From Rhodobacterales bacterium LSUCC0387 (lineage in GTDB: Bacteria > Pseudomonadota > Alphaproteobacteria > Rhodobacterales > Rhodobacteraceae): DNA of 64,000 bases. The notes under the pieces are model-generated. The model had not been told where the DNA came from. It searched no databases and saw only the letters and a list, made by a program, of their open reading frames with translations. Within the stretch, counting starts at the first letter, position 1. Each line of letters begins with the position of its first letter. Position numbers and translations under genes: made by a program. Below are positions 18,721 through 29,920 of this stretch, one piece after another. The stretch lies in NCBI GenBank assembly GCA_015689775.1, contig WVSR01000003.1, positions 124,001-188,000 of the forward strand, written 5' to 3'.

Positions 18721-19413
18721 ATGGACGCTACAACGCTTAGCATGGCGCAAGAGGCTGATTTCACCCTCATGGCGCTGTTTTTCCGCGCATCCTTTATTGT
18801 GCAAGCAGTGATGATCGCACTGATCGTGGCCTCAGTATGGGTCTGGGCGATCACGATCAACAAATATCGCATTTATCGCCACGCAAGGCAAAACACAGCA
18901 GATTTTGACGCAGCGTTTTGGTCCGGTCAGCCGCTCGATTTGCTGTATGATCAAATCGCCGAAAGCCCGCAATCAGCCGCAGAACGTGTCTTCGTGGCGG
19001 GCATGGCCGAATGGCGCAACTCGCTGCGTGATGATGGCGCGCTCATCCCTGGCGTGCAGCAACGCGTGGATCGCTCAATGGATGTGGCGATTGCCCGCGA
19101 AGCGGAGCGCCTGACTGCGGGCTTGACCTTCCTTGCCACAACGGGCGCAACGGCACCCTTTGTTGGCCTCTTTGGCACAGTCTGGGGGATCATGCGATCC
19201 TTCCAAGAAATTGCAATTTCTGGCAACACATCCCTTGCCGTTGTAGCGCCTGGTATTGCCGAGGCCCTGCTTGCAACGGGTCTTGGCCTGCTGGCAGCGA
19301 TCCCTGCTGTGATTTTCTACAACAAACTGTCGTCCGACTCAGATCGGATCATTGCAGGCTATGAGAGCTTTGCAGATGAGTTTTCCACTCTTTTGTCACG
19401 GCAGCTCGACTGA
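18721..19413 (+). CDS. tolQ: Tol-Pal system proton channel subunit TolQ
   Basis: Inner-membrane protein of the TolQ/ExbB/MotA family. With TolR it converts the proton motive force into movement of TolA during outer-membrane constriction at division. Three membrane segments lie near residues 25-45, 135-155 and 170-190. The family motif in the second and third helices is GATAPFVGLFGTVWGI, then EALLATGLGLLAAIPAV. ATG 18721 gives 230 residues, normal length. The 182 bases between ybgC and tolQ hold no gene I recognise and probably carry a tolQ promoter. Stop overlaps tolR as TGATG. Confidence 0.95.
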   Translation: MDATTLSMAQEADFTLMALFFRASFIVQAVMIALIVASVWVWAITINKYRIYRHARQNTADFDAAFWSGQPLDLLYDQIAESPQSAAERVFVAGMAEWRNSLRDDGALIPGVQQRVDRSMDVAIAREAERLTAGLTFLATTGATAPFVGLFGTVWGIMRSFQEIAISGNTSLAVVAPGIAEALLATGLGLLAAIPAVIFYNKLSSDSDRIIAGYESFADEFSTLLSRQLD

Positions 19414-19904
19414 TGGGGGCCTCGGTTGCACAAAAATCGGGCAGCGGGCGCAGACGCGGGCGCAGACGAGCGGGCAGCAGCCGCACTATATCCGAAATCA
19501 ACGTCACGCCTTTCGTGGATGTAATGTTGTGCCTTTTGATCATCTTTATGGTGGCAGCACCTTTAATGACTGTTGGTGTACCTATTAATCTACCAGACAC
19601 TGCCGCCGAAGCTCTACCAAGTGAGGAAGAAGAACCCCTCACCGTAACCATCGCCCCTGATGGGCGGGTGATGATCCAAACCACCGAAGTTGCGCGGGAT
19701 GAATTGGTCACGCGACTGTTGGCGATTGCGGGTGAGCGCGACAGCACGCGCATTTTCCTGCGCGCGGACGGCGCGATTTCTTATGAGCAAGTGATGCAAA
19801 TCATGGGCGCGCTAAACGCGGGCGGCTTTCGCGAAATTGGCCTTGTGACCGATGCGGGCGGGCCTGTGCTGGATGGTGTGGCGGGCAGCGGGCCTGAGGG
19901 GTAA
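19413..19904 (+). CDS. tolR: Tol-Pal system protein TolR
   Basis: Partner of TolQ, anchored by one N-terminal helix with a periplasmic domain. After a very basic leader (RRRGRRRAG) come TISEINVTPFVDVMLCLL with the functional aspartate in the membrane helix and then a periplasmic ExbD/TolR fold (RIFLRADGAISYEQVMQIM). It has 163 residues. Starts within the tolQ stop codon. Confidence 0.95.
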   Translation: MGASVAQKSGSGRRRGRRRAGSSRTISEINVTPFVDVMLCLLIIFMVAAPLMTVGVPINLPDTAAEALPSEEEEPLTVTIAPDGRVMIQTTEVARDELVTRLLAIAGERDSTRIFLRADGAISYEQVMQIMGALNAGGFREIGLVTDAGGPVLDGVAGSGPEG

Positions 19905-19909
19905 GTTTG

Positions 19910-20905
19910 ATGCGGCGGGAGCTTTATGTCTCGGCTGGGCTGCACATCGCGCTGCTCTTATGGGTGGCGTTTGGAGATATTTTATTTTACCGCAATACGG
20001 AAACGGATTTTCAGGTGACGGGCGTTCAAATCATCTCGACCGCTGAATTTGAGGAACTCACCCAAGGCGCTAGCCTACCGGCTGCGCCCGAACCAAAACC
20101 AGAGCCAACGCAAGACCCCGCACCTCAACCTGAGGTGCAACCACAGCCCCCAGAAATCAGCGCGCCCCCTTTGGGCGCGGAAGATGCGCCCCCGTCAGAC
20201 ACACCAACGCCTGAGGCAGCGCCGCGCGTGGCACCAACACCGGCCCCTGCGCCACCACCTGACGCAGAGATCGCGCCGACTGTTGTCGAGGCGACACCCG
20301 AACCCGATGCGCAAAGCCGAACACCTGTTGAGCAGCAAGTGGCCCAAGCCCCCGAAGCCGCAACAACCCAGATCGTAACGGAGGCCGAAACACCCACAGC
20401 AAGCCTTGCGCCGATTGCATCACCCGTGCCGACCGCACGGCCACAGCGCCCGACACCCGAACCAACACCAGAGCCAGAGCCGCAGCCTGAACCTGAACCT
20501 GCTGATCCCCTGGCTGATGCGATTGCGGCGGCAGTTGCAGATGCGGTCAGCGCCTCTGCGACACCCTCCGTCCCCTCCGGCCCGCCCCTGAGCAGCGGCG
20601 AGGTGGATGGTTTGATCGCAGATGTGCGCGCCTGTTGGAATTTGGGCGCGCTGTCCTCCGAGGCGCAGCGCACAATTGTCACCATCTCGGTCACCTTGGG
20701 CCAAGATGGACGACCAAATGCAGGGTCTATCCGAATGATCGACAGTTCTGGTGGCTCAGATGCATCAGTTTCCCAAGCATTTGAAGCAGGACGACGTGCA
20801 ATTTTGCGCTGTGGCGCAAGCGGGTTCAACCTGCCCCCAGAAAAATATGACCAATGGCAAACCATCGAGATGGTCTTCAACCCTGAACAAATGAGGCTGA
20901 GATGA
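19910..20905 (+). CDS. tolA: Tol-Pal system protein TolA
   Basis: Links the TolQR motor to Pal and TolB across the periplasm. There is one N-terminal membrane helix ([15 protein letters not shown]), then about 180 residues rich in Pro, Glu, Ala and Gln (for example [19 protein letters not shown]) instead of the long Ala/Lys helix of E. coli TolA, and then a compact C-terminal domain from about residue 225 with CWNLG and a second cysteine in LRCG that probably form a disulfide. Start at ATG 19910; a TTG just before it is in frame. Stop overlaps tolB as ATGA. The proline-rich arm suggests a stiff polyproline spacer, an inference. Confidence 0.88.
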   Translation: MRRELYVSAGLHIALLLWVAFGDILFYRNTETDFQVTGVQIISTAEFEELTQGASLPAAPEPKPEPTQDPAPQPEVQPQPPEISAPPLGAEDAPPSDTPTPEAAPRVAPTPAPAPPPDAEIAPTVVEATPEPDAQSRTPVEQQVAQAPEAATTQIVTEAETPTASLAPIASPVPTARPQRPTPEPTPEPEPQPEPEPADPLADAIAAAVADAVSASATPSVPSGPPLSSGEVDGLIADVRACWNLGALSSEAQRTIVTISVTLGQDGRPNAGSIRMIDSSGGSDASVSQAFEAGRRAILRCGASGFNLPPEKYDQWQTIEMVFNPEQMRLR

Positions 20906-22248
20906 AGGCGCAGTTGATTACAGTTATTCGCGGCTTGGGGCTGTGCCTTGCGCTTGGTGCAAGCAGCCTACCCGCATGGGCCCAAGGTGCGGGCGGACCT
21001 TTGCGCATTGAAATCACCGAAGGTGTGATTGAGCCACTGCCCTTTGCCCTGCCCGTCTTTATCGCGGATACGCCCAGTATGGCCGATGCCGCCCAAGATA
21101 TCACGCGGGTGATTGCCGCTGATCTGCGTGGCACAGGCCTGTTTCGCGAAATCCCAGCCGCGGCGCATATTTCCACAATCACCAGTTTTGACAGCCCCGT
21201 GCAATTTGCCGATTGGCAAGCCATCAATGCCCAAGCCCTGATTACAGGTTCGGTGGGGCTCACCGCAGAGGGGCAGATGGTTGTGCGTTTTCGGCTCTTT
21301 GATGTATTCTCGCAACTACCGTTAGGGGATGGGTTGCAATTCGTGGCAACGCCCGAAACATGGCGACGCATGGCGCATCGGGTGGCTGATCAGGTCTATA
21401 GCCGCATCACGGGCGAAAGCGGATATTTCGACACGCGCGTGGCCTTCATCAACGAAGAAGGGCCCAAAAACGCGAGGCTTAAGCGTCTGGCCCTGATGGA
21501 TTATGACGGCGCGAATGTTCAATATCTGACAGATAGCAGCGCGATTGTTCTTGCCCCCCGCTTTTCACCAGATGGGCGCAGCTTGCTCTACACATCCTAT
21601 GAAAGCGGCATACCGCGCATCTATCAAATGGATATTGCAAGCGTGACCCACCATCCCTTGGCCGATCTTCCGGGAACCATGACCTTCGCGCCGCGCTATT
21701 CCCCTGATGGTCAGCGCGTTGTGTTCTCGGTCGAGAGAGGCGGGAATACCGACATTTATATGCTTGATTTGGTCACGGGCGCGCAGACGCGTTTGACCGA
21801 AGCGCCCTCGATTGAAACGGCGCCAGGCTTTTCACCAGATGGCAGCCAAGTCGTGTTTGAGAGCGACCGATCTGGCAACCAGCAGCTCTACATCATGCCT
21901 GCCACAGGTGGGCCTGCGCAGCGTATCAGCCGAGGCAGCGGTCGTTATGGCACACCCGTCTGGAGCCCGCGCGGCGACTATATTGCCTTCACCAAACAAG
22001 AAACGGGACGGTTCCACATTGGCGTGATGCGTATTGATGGTAGCGAAGAGCGTCTTTTGACTGCGTCTTTCCTTGATGAAGGGCCGACATGGGCGCCAAA
22101 TGGGCGCGTGGTTATGTTCACCCGCGAAACTGCGGGCACAAATGGAGCACCTGCGCTTTATTCGGTCGATATTTCGGGGCGTAACCTTCAGCGTGTTGCG
22201 ACACCGGGAATGGCGTCCGATCCTGCTTGGTCGCCGTTGTTGCAATAA
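20902..22248 (+). CDS. tolB: Periplasmic Tol-Pal protein TolB
   Basis: Periplasmic beta-propeller that binds Pal and TolA. The signal peptide ends near residue 27 (SSLPAWA before QG). The N-terminal alpha/beta domain contains [13 protein letters not shown] and [14 protein letters not shown]. The six-bladed propeller has recurring FSPDG/YSPDG/WSPRG motifs at roughly 45-residue spacing ([32 protein letters not shown]). Length is 448 residues, typical for alphaproteobacteria. Coupled to tolA by ATGA. Confidence 0.96.
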   Translation: MKAQLITVIRGLGLCLALGASSLPAWAQGAGGPLRIEITEGVIEPLPFALPVFIADTPSMADAAQDITRVIAADLRGTGLFREIPAAAHISTITSFDSPVQFADWQAINAQALITGSVGLTAEGQMVVRFRLFDVFSQLPLGDGLQFVATPETWRRMAHRVADQVYSRITGESGYFDTRVAFINEEGPKNARLKRLALMDYDGANVQYLTDSSAIVLAPRFSPDGRSLLYTSYESGIPRIYQMDIASVTHHPLADLPGTMTFAPRYSPDGQRVVFSVERGGNTDIYMLDLVTGAQTRLTEAPSIETAPGFSPDGSQVVFESDRSGNQQLYIMPATGGPAQRISRGSGRYGTPVWSPRGDYIAFTKQETGRFHIGVMRIDGSEERLLTASFLDEGPTWAPNGRVVMFTRETAGTNGAPALYSVDISGRNLQRVATPGMASDPAWSPLLQ

Positions 22249-22373
22249 CCCGCACGTGATTGGACAGATCATCATGCCCGATTCACAACGCAGTTTGGAC
22301 ATGTTAAAGAGGGACAAACACTTGCCTGCAATCCGGGTAGAATGACCTGCCCCTCATCTTAGGAATGTCAACG

Positions 22374-22865
22374 ATGAAACTTTTGGTAAAATCAACTTTG
22401 GTGGTGGCGATGCTTGGCCTTGCAGCCTGTTCGCAAGCAGGGCTTGGCGGTAATGGTGCAAGTGGCCAATATGGGGCAGGCGGGAATTATGACCCTGCAA
22501 GCCCCGAATATTTCAATCAAACCATTGGTGACCGCGTGTTCTTCGCGGTGGATCAATCGAACCTGTCGGCTGAGGCGATTGCGACCCTCGACCAACAGGC
22601 GAATTGGTTGTTAAGCAATCCAACCTACACCGCGATTATCGAGGGTCACGCAGACGAACAAGGCACGCGCGAGTACAACCTTGCGCTTGGCGCGCGCCGC
22701 GCGGCCTCGGCTCAGGAATATCTGATCAGCCGTGGGATCGCGCCCAATCGTCTATCGACCATCTCTTATGGCAAGGAGCGCCCGATTGAGATTTGCTCGA
22801 ACGAAGCGTGCTATAACCGCAACCGCCGCGCGGTGACCGTAATTGCCGCTGGTACGGGGGCGTAA
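22374..22865 (+). CDS. pal: Peptidoglycan-associated lipoprotein Pal
   Basis: Outer-membrane lipoprotein that clamps the outer membrane to peptidoglycan. The lipobox LGLAAC ends at Cys19. A short Gly/Asn-rich linker follows and then an OmpA-like domain with the diaminopimelate-binding region (IEGHADEQGTREYNLALG, then RAASAQEYL and NRRAVTV). ATG 22374 lies nine bases after AGGA; an ATG at 22365 is too close to it. Follows tolB with a separate 125-base gap, so it may have its own promoter. Confidence 0.94.
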   Translation: MKLLVKSTLVVAMLGLAACSQAGLGGNGASGQYGAGGNYDPASPEYFNQTIGDRVFFAVDQSNLSAEAIATLDQQANWLLSNPTYTAIIEGHADEQGTREYNLALGARRAASAQEYLISRGIAPNRLSTISYGKERPIEICSNEACYNRNRRAVTVIAAGTGA

Positions 22866-22870
22866 GCGAT

Positions 22871-23752
22871 ATGCTGAAGCAGGCTCTGATCTGCGGGCTT
22901 TTGGTCATTGGCCTTGGGGGCGGCTTGCCTGCCGATGTGGCCCTTGCCCAAACTAGCCAAGCCCGAAGCCTTGCCGATATAAGGCAAGAGCTGTCGGTGC
23001 TTTACTTCGAGATACAGCGCCTTAGGCTTGAGCTATCGACAACGGGCGGGCCAAGCCTACCGGCTGGAACGGCCAACCCCCTTTCGCGGCTTGATGCCAT
23101 CGAGGCAGAATTGCGCCGTATGACCGCCGCGACCGAAACGCTACAATTGCGCATCGAGGCGATTGTCCAAGATGGCACCAACCGCATTGGTGATCTGGAA
23201 TTCCGCCTTTGTGAATTGGAACCCGATTGCGATATCGCAACACTGGGCGATACGCCGTCCTTGGGCGGTGTTGCCCCCAGTGAGGAGACCGGCACGCCCT
23301 TGGGCCAAGGCAGCACCCTTGCACCCGCGCCAAGCACAGGCAGGGCCAGTGATGGCCCGCAATTGGCCGTTGCAGAACAATCAGATTTTGACCGCGCCCT
23401 TGCAGCTTATGATGCAGACAATTGGGCTGAGGCCGCACAAGCCTTTAGCCGCTTCGCAGAAACTTATCCGGGCGGCCCGCTATCCAGCGAAGCGCATTTC
23501 CTTCGCGGCGAGGCCGAAGTGCAGCAAGGGGCGTGGAGCCGTGCAGCCCGCGCCTTTCTCGACAGTTTCTCAGGCAGCCCCGATGGCCCACGCGCGCCTG
23601 CGGCCTTGGCCCGCCTTGGGCAATCCTTAGGAGAATTGGGCCAAATCGAGGAAGCCTGTATCACGCTGTCGGAGGTCGCTACGCGCTATCCAGAGGCACG
23701 CAGCGAAATTGCGAATGCCGAAGCAACGCGTGCGGCGCTTGCGTGCAATTGA
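22871..23752 (+). CDS. cpoB: Cell division coordinator CpoB (YbgF)
   Basis: Periplasmic protein that couples Tol-Pal action with peptidoglycan synthesis. The signal peptide ends near residue 26 (DVALA before QT). A trimerising coiled coil follows (residues about 35-110, heptad-like LRLEL, LDAIEAELRRM, LQLRIEAIV), then a Ser/Thr/Pro linker and C-terminal TPR repeats (YDADNWAEAAQAFSRF, GAWSRAARAFLDSF, GQIEEACITLSEV). 293 residues. Five bases after pal. Confidence 0.92.
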   Translation: MLKQALICGLLVIGLGGGLPADVALAQTSQARSLADIRQELSVLYFEIQRLRLELSTTGGPSLPAGTANPLSRLDAIEAELRRMTAATETLQLRIEAIVQDGTNRIGDLEFRLCELEPDCDIATLGDTPSLGGVAPSEETGTPLGQGSTLAPAPSTGRASDGPQLAVAEQSDFDRALAAYDADNWAEAAQAFSRFAETYPGGPLSSEAHFLRGEAEVQQGAWSRAARAFLDSFSGSPDGPRAPAALARLGQSLGELGQIEEACITLSEVATRYPEARSEIANAEATRAALACN

Positions 23753-25044
23753 GCCTGAGCGATAAATTTCACAGTGAGATGGCGCGGCTTTGCCCCGCAC
23801 CTTTACCGTCAGTTTTGGCCATCATGGTTTCAGGTGGCAGCGATAGCCTTGCGTTGATGATGCTGGCGCATGACTGGGCCGCAGAGATGCGCCAAGACCC
23901 TGACAATGGCCCCGTGACGCTAATTGCGATTACTGTGGATCATGGTTTGCGCCCCGAAAGCGCCGCCGAAGCGGAAGGGGTGGCGAAAATCGCGCATGAT
24001 CTTGGGATTGATCATGTCACCTTGCAATGGAAATGGGATGGCGTAGGCAACTTACAGGCGGCTGCGCGCGTCGCGCGCTATAGTCTTGTTCAAGAATGGC
24101 GTAGACGCAAACGGCCTGAAATTGGCGCGATCCTTGTGGGCCATACCCGCGATGATCAGGCCGAAACCTTTTTGATGCGCCTATCGCGCGGATCGGGCGT
24201 TGAGGGTTTGTCAGCGATGAAGGCCCTGCCGCTATCGCGTGAGGCCGCAGATGCGGCAGGGGCTGCCCCAGTTATTCGCCCAATCCTTTGGGCTTCCCGC
24301 GCTGACCTGCGTGCAGCCCTGCAAACGCGCGGGATGCAGTGGGTTGATGACCCCTCAAACGAAAACGAAGATTATTTGCGCGTGCGCACCCGCAAGGCGA
24401 TGCGCGATCTGGCCAAAATTGGTCTTGATGTTGACACCCTCACCCGCACGGCAGACCAAATGGCCCGCGCAAGCGTTGCACTTTGGGCGCGCGCCGCGGA
24501 TGTGGCCCGCGATGTCGTCACCGAACCCTATCCGGGCATTCTGCGGTTTGACCTGACGCGTCTTGAACGGATTGAAGACGAAACCCAATTACGCCTCTTG
24601 GCGCATGGGATTGGATGCTTGACCCAAGCCCCCTACAGGCCCCGCCTCAGCAGCCTAGAGGCCTTGGCAGATGCCGCACATGCGGGGCGTGGGGCCACGC
24701 TTCAAGGGGTGCAAAGTTTTGTGCAAGATGATGCGCTGATCTTGGTGCGTGAATTGCGCGCAGTGGCCGATTATGAATGCCCTGCAGATGGGTCATCTGC
24801 ATGGGACGGGCGGTGGCGCATCAAAGGGCGTCGTTTGGGCGAGGCAGTGATCCGCCCCTTGGGCGCGCAAAGCCTTGCTGCGCTTGACCTGCCAAAGGGT
24901 TTGCCGAAGGCCGCGTTTCAGTCTTATCCCGCGCTTTGGGCGGGCCAAGCCTTGGTTGCCGTGCCCTATTTGGCGCGCGAGGGACTATGCGTGCCGCAAT
25001 ATGATCCATCGGCAGAGTTCCACCAATCCGTATTATCGCATTGA
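23749..25044 (+). CDS. tilS: tRNA(Ile)-lysidine synthetase TilS
   Basis: Uses ATP and lysine to convert C34 of tRNA-Ile(CAT) to lysidine, changing its codon and amino-acid identity. The N-type PP-loop VSGGSDSLAL lies near residue 27. LIAITVDHGLRPES, GHTRDDQAETFLMRL and the WVDDPSNENEDYLRVRTR region are diagnostic. The start is uncertain: TTG 23749 overlaps the cpoB stop as TTGA, ATG 23779 begins ten codons later, and GTG 23743 is also open. None has a strong ribosome binding site. Confidence 0.92.
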   Translation: MSLSDKFHSEMARLCPAPLPSVLAIMVSGGSDSLALMMLAHDWAAEMRQDPDNGPVTLIAITVDHGLRPESAAEAEGVAKIAHDLGIDHVTLQWKWDGVGNLQAAARVARYSLVQEWRRRKRPEIGAILVGHTRDDQAETFLMRLSRGSGVEGLSAMKALPLSREAADAAGAAPVIRPILWASRADLRAALQTRGMQWVDDPSNENEDYLRVRTRKAMRDLAKIGLDVDTLTRTADQMARASVALWARAADVARDVVTEPYPGILRFDLTRLERIEDETQLRLLAHGIGCLTQAPYRPRLSSLEALADAAHAGRGATLQGVQSFVQDDALILVRELRAVADYECPADGSSAWDGRWRIKGRRLGEAVIRPLGAQSLAALDLPKGLPKAAFQSYPALWAGQALVAVPYLAREGLCVPQYDPSAEFHQSVLSH

Positions 25045-25081
25045 AGTCAGCCAAAGCTTCATTATCTTAGAGAGAATGCAA

Positions 25082-25098
25082 CCGCGCATGTGGCGCGG
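25082..25098 (+). other. GC hairpin in the tilS-ftsH gap
   Basis: CCGCGC and GCGCGG form a six-pair stem around ATGTG, between the tilS stop and the ftsH ribosome binding site. No T-run follows. It may lie in the ftsH leader RNA or act as a weak terminator. Confidence 0.35.
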
Positions 25099-25124
25099 CT
25101 GCCGCGAAAGCGAGGAGAATTCTC

Positions 25125-27041
25125 TTGGGCAATGCTCGTAATATCGCCTTTTGGGTCATTTTGTTTTTGTTGATCCTTGCGCTGTTCAATCTGTTCAGTG
25201 GCAATCAGTCATCGGTTAATGCCCGATCAGTAGCTTATTCTGATTTCATCTCTCAAGTCGAACAAGGCTCGGTGAGCACGGTAACGATAGATGGCGAAGC
25301 GGTGCAGTTCGCTACTTCGGAGGGCACATTTGAAACCACCCGTCCTGCGGACAGTGACATCGCCACCGCCTTGATTGAACAAGGTGTGCGGGTCGAAGTG
25401 CGTCCACAGGAGCAGTCAGGATTCATGTCCATTTTGTCGCTGTGGTTGCCCGTTCTGGTTCTCATCGGGATCTGGATTTTCTTCATGAACCGCATGCAAG
25501 GCGGCGGCCGTGGTGGGGCTATGGGCTTTGGAAAATCTAAGGCGAAACTGCTGACCGAGAAGCATGGCCGCGTCACCTTTGACGATGTTGCAGGGATCGA
25601 TGAAGCCAAGGAAGAATTGGAAGAAATCGTTGAATTTCTCAGGAATCCGCAGAAATTCAGCAAGCTTGGCGGCAAGATCCCGAAGGGTGCGCTGCTTGTC
25701 GGCCCTCCTGGAACGGGTAAGACCTTGCTTGCACGCGCTATCGCTGGCGAGGCGGGTGTGCCCTTCTTTACGATCTCTGGTTCTGACTTTGTCGAAATGT
25801 TCGTGGGTGTCGGCGCAAGCCGCGTGCGCGATATGTTTGAGCAAGCCAAAAAGAACGCGCCTTGTATCGTATTTATTGACGAGATTGATGCTGTCGGACG
25901 CTCGCGCGGTGTTGGCTATGGCGGCGGGAATGATGAACGCGAGCAGACTCTGAACCAGCTTTTGGTTGAGATGGACGGCTTTGAGGCAAATGAGGGTGTC
26001 ATTATCGTTGCGGCGACCAACCGCCCCGATGTTCTTGACCCTGCCCTTCTGCGTCCAGGTCGTTTTGACCGTCAGGTGCAGGTGCCCAACCCAGACATCA
26101 AGGGTCGTGAAAAAATCTTGGGCGTCCATGCGCGCAAAGTGCCACTTGGCCCAAATGTCGATCTACGAATCATTGCGCGGGGAACCCCAGGCTTTTCGGG
26201 TGCTGATCTGGCCAATTTGGTGAATGAGGCCGCCTTGATGGCTGCCCGCATAAATCGCCGCTTTGTCACGATGGAAGATTTCGAGAATGCCAAAGACAAG
26301 GTGATGATGGGGGCTGAGCGCCGCTCAATGGTGATGACCGAGGATGAAAAACGCCTCACCGCCTATCACGAAGCGGGCCACGCCGTTGTTGGATTGAACG
26401 TGCCGCAGCACGATCCAATTCACAAAGCGACAATCATTCCGCGCGGTCGTGCCTTGGGTTTGGTTCTATCCCTGCCTGAACGCGATCAGCTGTCTGTCAG
26501 CTACACAAAATACACCTCAAAAATCGCCATGGCGATGGGAGGACGTGTGGCTGAGGAATTGGTATTTGGCAAAGAGAACGTCACCTCTGGGGCTTCCTCC
26601 GATATTCAGCAGGTCAGCCGCATTGCGCGCGCCATGGTCACGCAATTTGGCTATGCCGAAGAGCTTGGCTATGTCGATTACGCCAATGAGCAGCAATCCT
26701 ATTTGGGGTCTTATGGCGGCGGCACGAACCATTCGGCTGCCACGCAAAAGATCATTGACGACAAGGTCAAGGAATTGGTGGATCAAGGCTATGAGACAGC
26801 CAAACGCATCTTGACTGAAAAGCGCGATGATCTCGAGCGTTTGGCACAAGGTTTGCTTGAATACGAAACCCTCACGGGCTCTGAGATCACCCGTGTCATC
26901 GCGGGCGACCCCTTGAACCGCGGCGATGATGGGGATGACACAGGCACGGGCGGTGGCGCCTCGATCACCGCGATCCCAAAAACCAAATCGCGCAAACCGC
27001 GCAATGATGATGGCGGGATGGAGCCTGAACCTTCGCCCTAA
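25125..27041 (+). CDS. ftsH: ATP-dependent membrane zinc protease FtsH
   Basis: Hexameric inner-membrane AAA+ protease that degrades misfolded membrane proteins and short-lived regulators such as heat-shock sigma factors. Two membrane helices lie at residues 7-24 and 103-121. Walker A GPPGTGKT is at 193-200, Walker [10 protein letters not shown] near 250, the second region of homology [19 protein letters not shown] follows, and the zinc site HEAGH is at 415-419. The start is TTG, supported by GAGGAG seven bases upstream. 638 residues, full length. Followed by a strong hairpin terminator. Confidence 0.97.
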   Translation: MGNARNIAFWVILFLLILALFNLFSGNQSSVNARSVAYSDFISQVEQGSVSTVTIDGEAVQFATSEGTFETTRPADSDIATALIEQGVRVEVRPQEQSGFMSILSLWLPVLVLIGIWIFFMNRMQGGGRGGAMGFGKSKAKLLTEKHGRVTFDDVAGIDEAKEELEEIVEFLRNPQKFSKLGGKIPKGALLVGPPGTGKTLLARAIAGEAGVPFFTISGSDFVEMFVGVGASRVRDMFEQAKKNAPCIVFIDEIDAVGRSRGVGYGGGNDEREQTLNQLLVEMDGFEANEGVIIVAATNRPDVLDPALLRPGRFDRQVQVPNPDIKGREKILGVHARKVPLGPNVDLRIIARGTPGFSGADLANLVNEAALMAARINRRFVTMEDFENAKDKVMMGAERRSMVMTEDEKRLTAYHEAGHAVVGLNVPQHDPIHKATIIPRGRALGLVLSLPERDQLSVSYTKYTSKIAMAMGGRVAEELVFGKENVTSGASSDIQQVSRIARAMVTQFGYAEELGYVDYANEQQSYLGSYGGGTNHSAATQKIIDDKVKELVDQGYETAKRILTEKRDDLERLAQGLLEYETLTGSEITRVIAGDPLNRGDDGDDTGTGGGASITAIPKTKSRKPRNDDGGMEPEPSP

Positions 27042-27064
27042 GCGGCTCTGGTTTTCTGGAACAC

Positions 27065-27102
27065 AAAACACCCCCCTATCCGTTTCGATCTGGGGGTGTT
27101 TT
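27065..27102 (+). terminator. Rho-independent terminator after ftsH
   Basis: AAAACACCCCC (27065-27075) pairs perfectly with GGGGGTGTTTT (27092-27102) around a 16-base loop, 24 bases after the ftsH stop. The A-rich left arm and T-rich right arm let it work in both directions. It closes the Tol-Pal to ftsH stretch before fhs. Confidence 0.88.
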
Positions 27103-27243
27103 CATTTCTACGCGGTCTGCTTCTGGCGCACCACGGCGCGAAAAGGTCGAAAACAGTCCGCGCGATTCAGAATCGCCTCCCTATAGTCGCGCTGAATTCA
27201 ACCTTTTTTCTCAACCCCAAACTATGAATGGGACACGCGCATC

Positions 27244-28920
27244 ATGGCCTTCAAAACCGACATCGAAATCGCACGCGCCGCGAACAAACAGCCAATCAAA
27301 GAGATTGGCGAAAAGCTGGATATCCCATATGAGGCACTGCTGCCCTATGGGCACGACAAGGCAAAAGTGTCTCAGGAGTTCATCAACAGCCTTGAGGGCC
27401 GCGACAATGGCAAGCTGATCCTTGTTACAGCGATCAACCCCACCCCTGCGGGCGAAGGCAAAACCACTACCACAGTGGGCCTTGGGGATGGTCTCTGCGC
27501 GATTGGCAAAAAGGCCGCTATTTGTATCCGCGAGGCCTCGCTCGGGCCAAACTTCGGCATGAAGGGTGGCGCGGCTGGCGGCGGCTTGGCGCAGGTTGTC
27601 CCCATGGAAGAAATGAACCTGCATTTTACAGGCGATTTTCACGCAATCACGGCAGCGCATAACCTGCTCTCTGCGATGATCGACAACCATATCTACTGGG
27701 GCAATGAATTGCAGATTGACGAGCGCCGCGTGGTCTGGCGCCGTGTTCTCGATATGAACGACCGCGCCTTGCGCGATGTTGTGACCTCGCTTGGCGGTGT
27801 ATCCAACGGCTTCCCACGACAGACAGGGTTTGACATCACAGTGGCCTCCGAAGTGATGGCCATCTTGTGCTTGGCAGATGATTTGGCAGATTTGCAGCGC
27901 CGTTTGGGGGATATGATCGTGGCCTATCGCCGTGATCGCAGCCCGATTTACTCACGCGACATCAAGGCAGATGGCGCAATGACTGTTCTGCTCAAAGATG
28001 CCATGCAGCCGAACCTCGTGCAGACCCTAGAAAACAACCCCGCCTTTGTGCATGGTGGCCCCTTTGCCAATATCGCGCATGGCTGCAACTCGGTTATTGC
28101 CACCAAAACCGCGCTGAAATTGGCGGATTATGTGGTCACTGAAGCGGGCTTTGGCGCGGATCTGGGCGCTGAAAAATTCATGAATATCAAATGCCGCAAA
28201 GCAGGGCTTTCGCCTGATTGCGTGGTCTTGGTCGCCACTGTGCGCGCAATGAAAATGAATGGCGGCATTGCTAAGGCTGACCTGGGCGCAGAAAATATTG
28301 AAGCGGTCAAAAAGGGCTGCCCAAACCTTGGCCGCCATATTGAGAACCTCAAAGGTTTTGGCATTCCAGTGGTTGTCGCAATTAACCATTTCTACAGCGA
28401 CACGGATGCCGAAGTCGCCGCCGTTCAGGACTATGTGAAATCACTGGGATCCGAAGCAATATTGTGCCGCCACTGGGCGGAAGGGTCAAAAGGGATCACC
28501 GCTCTGGCAACCCGCGTGGCGCAATTGGCCGATAGCGGTTCTGCTGCCTTCCAAACGCTCTATGCCGATGACATGCCACTGTTCGAAAAAATCGAAACCG
28601 TAGCCAAGCGGATTTATCGCGCGGACGAGGTTTTGGCGGATCAGAAAATCCGTGATCAGCTCAAAGCGTGGGAGGATGCAGGCTATCAAAACCTGCCCGT
28701 TTGTATGGCCAAAACGCAATACAGCTTTACCACAGATCCAAACCGCCGCGGCGCGCCAACGGGTCATTCCTTGCCCGTGCGTGAAGTGCGCCTTTCGGCA
28801 GGTGCAGGGTTTATCGTTGTTATCTGCGGCGAGATCATGACCATGCCCGGCCTGCCCCGTGTCCCAAGTGCGGAGAATATCCGCCTGAATGACGCAGGCG
28901 AGGTTGAAGGGCTCTTCTAA
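27244..28920 (+). CDS. fhs: Formate-tetrahydrofolate ligase
   Basis: Makes 10-formyl-tetrahydrofolate from formate, ATP and tetrahydrofolate. The ATP loop [11 protein letters not shown] is at 67-77, followed by [32 protein letters not shown] and the C-terminal [15 protein letters not shown]. 558 residues, normal length. folD follows 106 bases later in the same direction, so the two form a one-carbon module that can run formate oxidation or assimilation. The 200 bases upstream contain the ftsH terminator and, presumably, the fhs promoter. Confidence 0.97.
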   Translation: MAFKTDIEIARAANKQPIKEIGEKLDIPYEALLPYGHDKAKVSQEFINSLEGRDNGKLILVTAINPTPAGEGKTTTTVGLGDGLCAIGKKAAICIREASLGPNFGMKGGAAGGGLAQVVPMEEMNLHFTGDFHAITAAHNLLSAMIDNHIYWGNELQIDERRVVWRRVLDMNDRALRDVVTSLGGVSNGFPRQTGFDITVASEVMAILCLADDLADLQRRLGDMIVAYRRDRSPIYSRDIKADGAMTVLLKDAMQPNLVQTLENNPAFVHGGPFANIAHGCNSVIATKTALKLADYVVTEAGFGADLGAEKFMNIKCRKAGLSPDCVVLVATVRAMKMNGGIAKADLGAENIEAVKKGCPNLGRHIENLKGFGIPVVVAINHFYSDTDAEVAAVQDYVKSLGSEAILCRHWAEGSKGITALATRVAQLADSGSAAFQTLYADDMPLFEKIETVAKRIYRADEVLADQKIRDQLKAWEDAGYQNLPVCMAKTQYSFTTDPNRRGAPTGHSLPVREVRLSAGAGFIVVICGEIMTMPGLPRVPSAENIRLNDAGEVEGLF

Positions 28921-29026
28921 GCGCCTCTTTGAAAAACGCGATCCCCGCCCGTTGCAGCAGTAACACGGTGGGGATATGGACCTTGCCAACAGACCAAAAA
29001 AACGACCCCGAATAAGGAATGACGCC

Positions 29027-29920
29027 ATGACCGCCCATTTCATTGACGGCAAAGCTTTCTCAGCCAAAGTGCAGCAAATGGTGACCGACCATGTAACCGC
29101 AATGAAAGCAGATCATGGCATCACTCCAGGCCTTGCTGTGGTATTGGTCGGCGAAGATCCTGCAAGCGAAGTTTATGTGCGTTCAAAAGGCAAACGCACG
29201 GTTGAAGCGGGGATGAATTCCTATGAACACCGCCTCGATGCCACAACCTCGCAGGCGGATCTGTTGGCCTTGATTAATCAATTGAACGCGGATCAATCGG
29301 TGCACGGTATTTTGGTGCAATTGCCCCTGCCTGACCACATCGACAGCGCGCTTGTGATCAATGCAATTGACCCTTCGAAGGATGTGGATGGGTTCCATAT
29401 CTCGAATGTGGGTCTGCTTGGAACAGGGCAAAAGTCCATGGTGCCGTGCACACCATTGGGATGTTTGATGATGTTGCGCGATTATCACGGCAGCCTTTCT
29501 GGCCTCAACGCTGTGGTTGTCGGACGCTCGAATATTGTAGGCAAACCTATGGCCCAACTTTTGCTTGGTGACAGCTGCACTGTCACCATCGCCCATTCCC
29601 GTAGTAAGGATTTGGCAGCAATTTGCCGTGGCGCAGATATTCTGGTGGCCGCCGTGGGCCGCCCCGAGATGATCACGGGTGACTTCGTCAAAGAGGGGGC
29701 CACGGTGATTGATGTGGGCATTAACCGCATCGCCACGCCCGAGGGCAAAACCCGCCTTGTAGGGGATTGCTATTTTGACAGCTGTGCGGCCAAAGCGGGC
29801 GCGATCACCCCTGTCCCTGGCGGTGTCGGGCCGATGACCATCGCCTGCCTTTTGGCCAATACGCTCACCGCATGCGCGCGCAGCCATGGCCTGCCCGAGC
29901 CCGAAGGGCTTACCGCTTAA
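29027..29920 (+). CDS. folD: Bifunctional methylene-THF dehydrogenase/methenyl-THF cyclohydrolase FolD
   Basis: Interconverts methylene-, methenyl- and formyl-tetrahydrofolate with NADP(H). The YVRSKGK motif carries the catalytic lysine (residue 54), and [15 protein letters not shown] and [14 protein letters not shown] are family hallmarks. ATG 29027, preceded by AAGGA, gives 297 residues; an upstream ATG is not needed. Its last bases overlap the convergent pdeM stop by 11 bases. Confidence 0.96.
   Translation: MTAHFIDGKAFSAKVQQMVTDHVTAMKADHGITPGLAVVLVGEDPASEVYVRSKGKRTVEAGMNSYEHRLDATTSQADLLALINQLNADQSVHGILVQLPLPDHIDSALVINAIDPSKDVDGFHISNVGLLGTGQKSMVPCTPLGCLMMLRDYHGSLSGLNAVVVGRSNIVGKPMAQLLLGDSCTVTIAHSRSKDLAAICRGADILVAAVGRPEMITGDFVKEGATVIDVGINRIATPEGKTRLVGDCYFDSCAAKAGAITPVPGGVGPMTIACLLANTLTACARSHGLPEPEGLTA

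Noticed and set aside
20080-20510. Repetitive Pro/Glu-rich DNA in tolA
   Set aside because: Normal low-complexity spacer of alphaproteobacterial TolA, not a separate repeat element or CRISPR.
27180-27190. TATAGT as -10 of an fhs promoter
   Set aside because: No acceptable -35 at 16-18 bases upstream.
28940-28980. Possible hairpin ATCCCC/GGGGAT between fhs and folD
   Set aside because: The stem is short with a long loop and no T-run; not convincing as terminator or attenuator.
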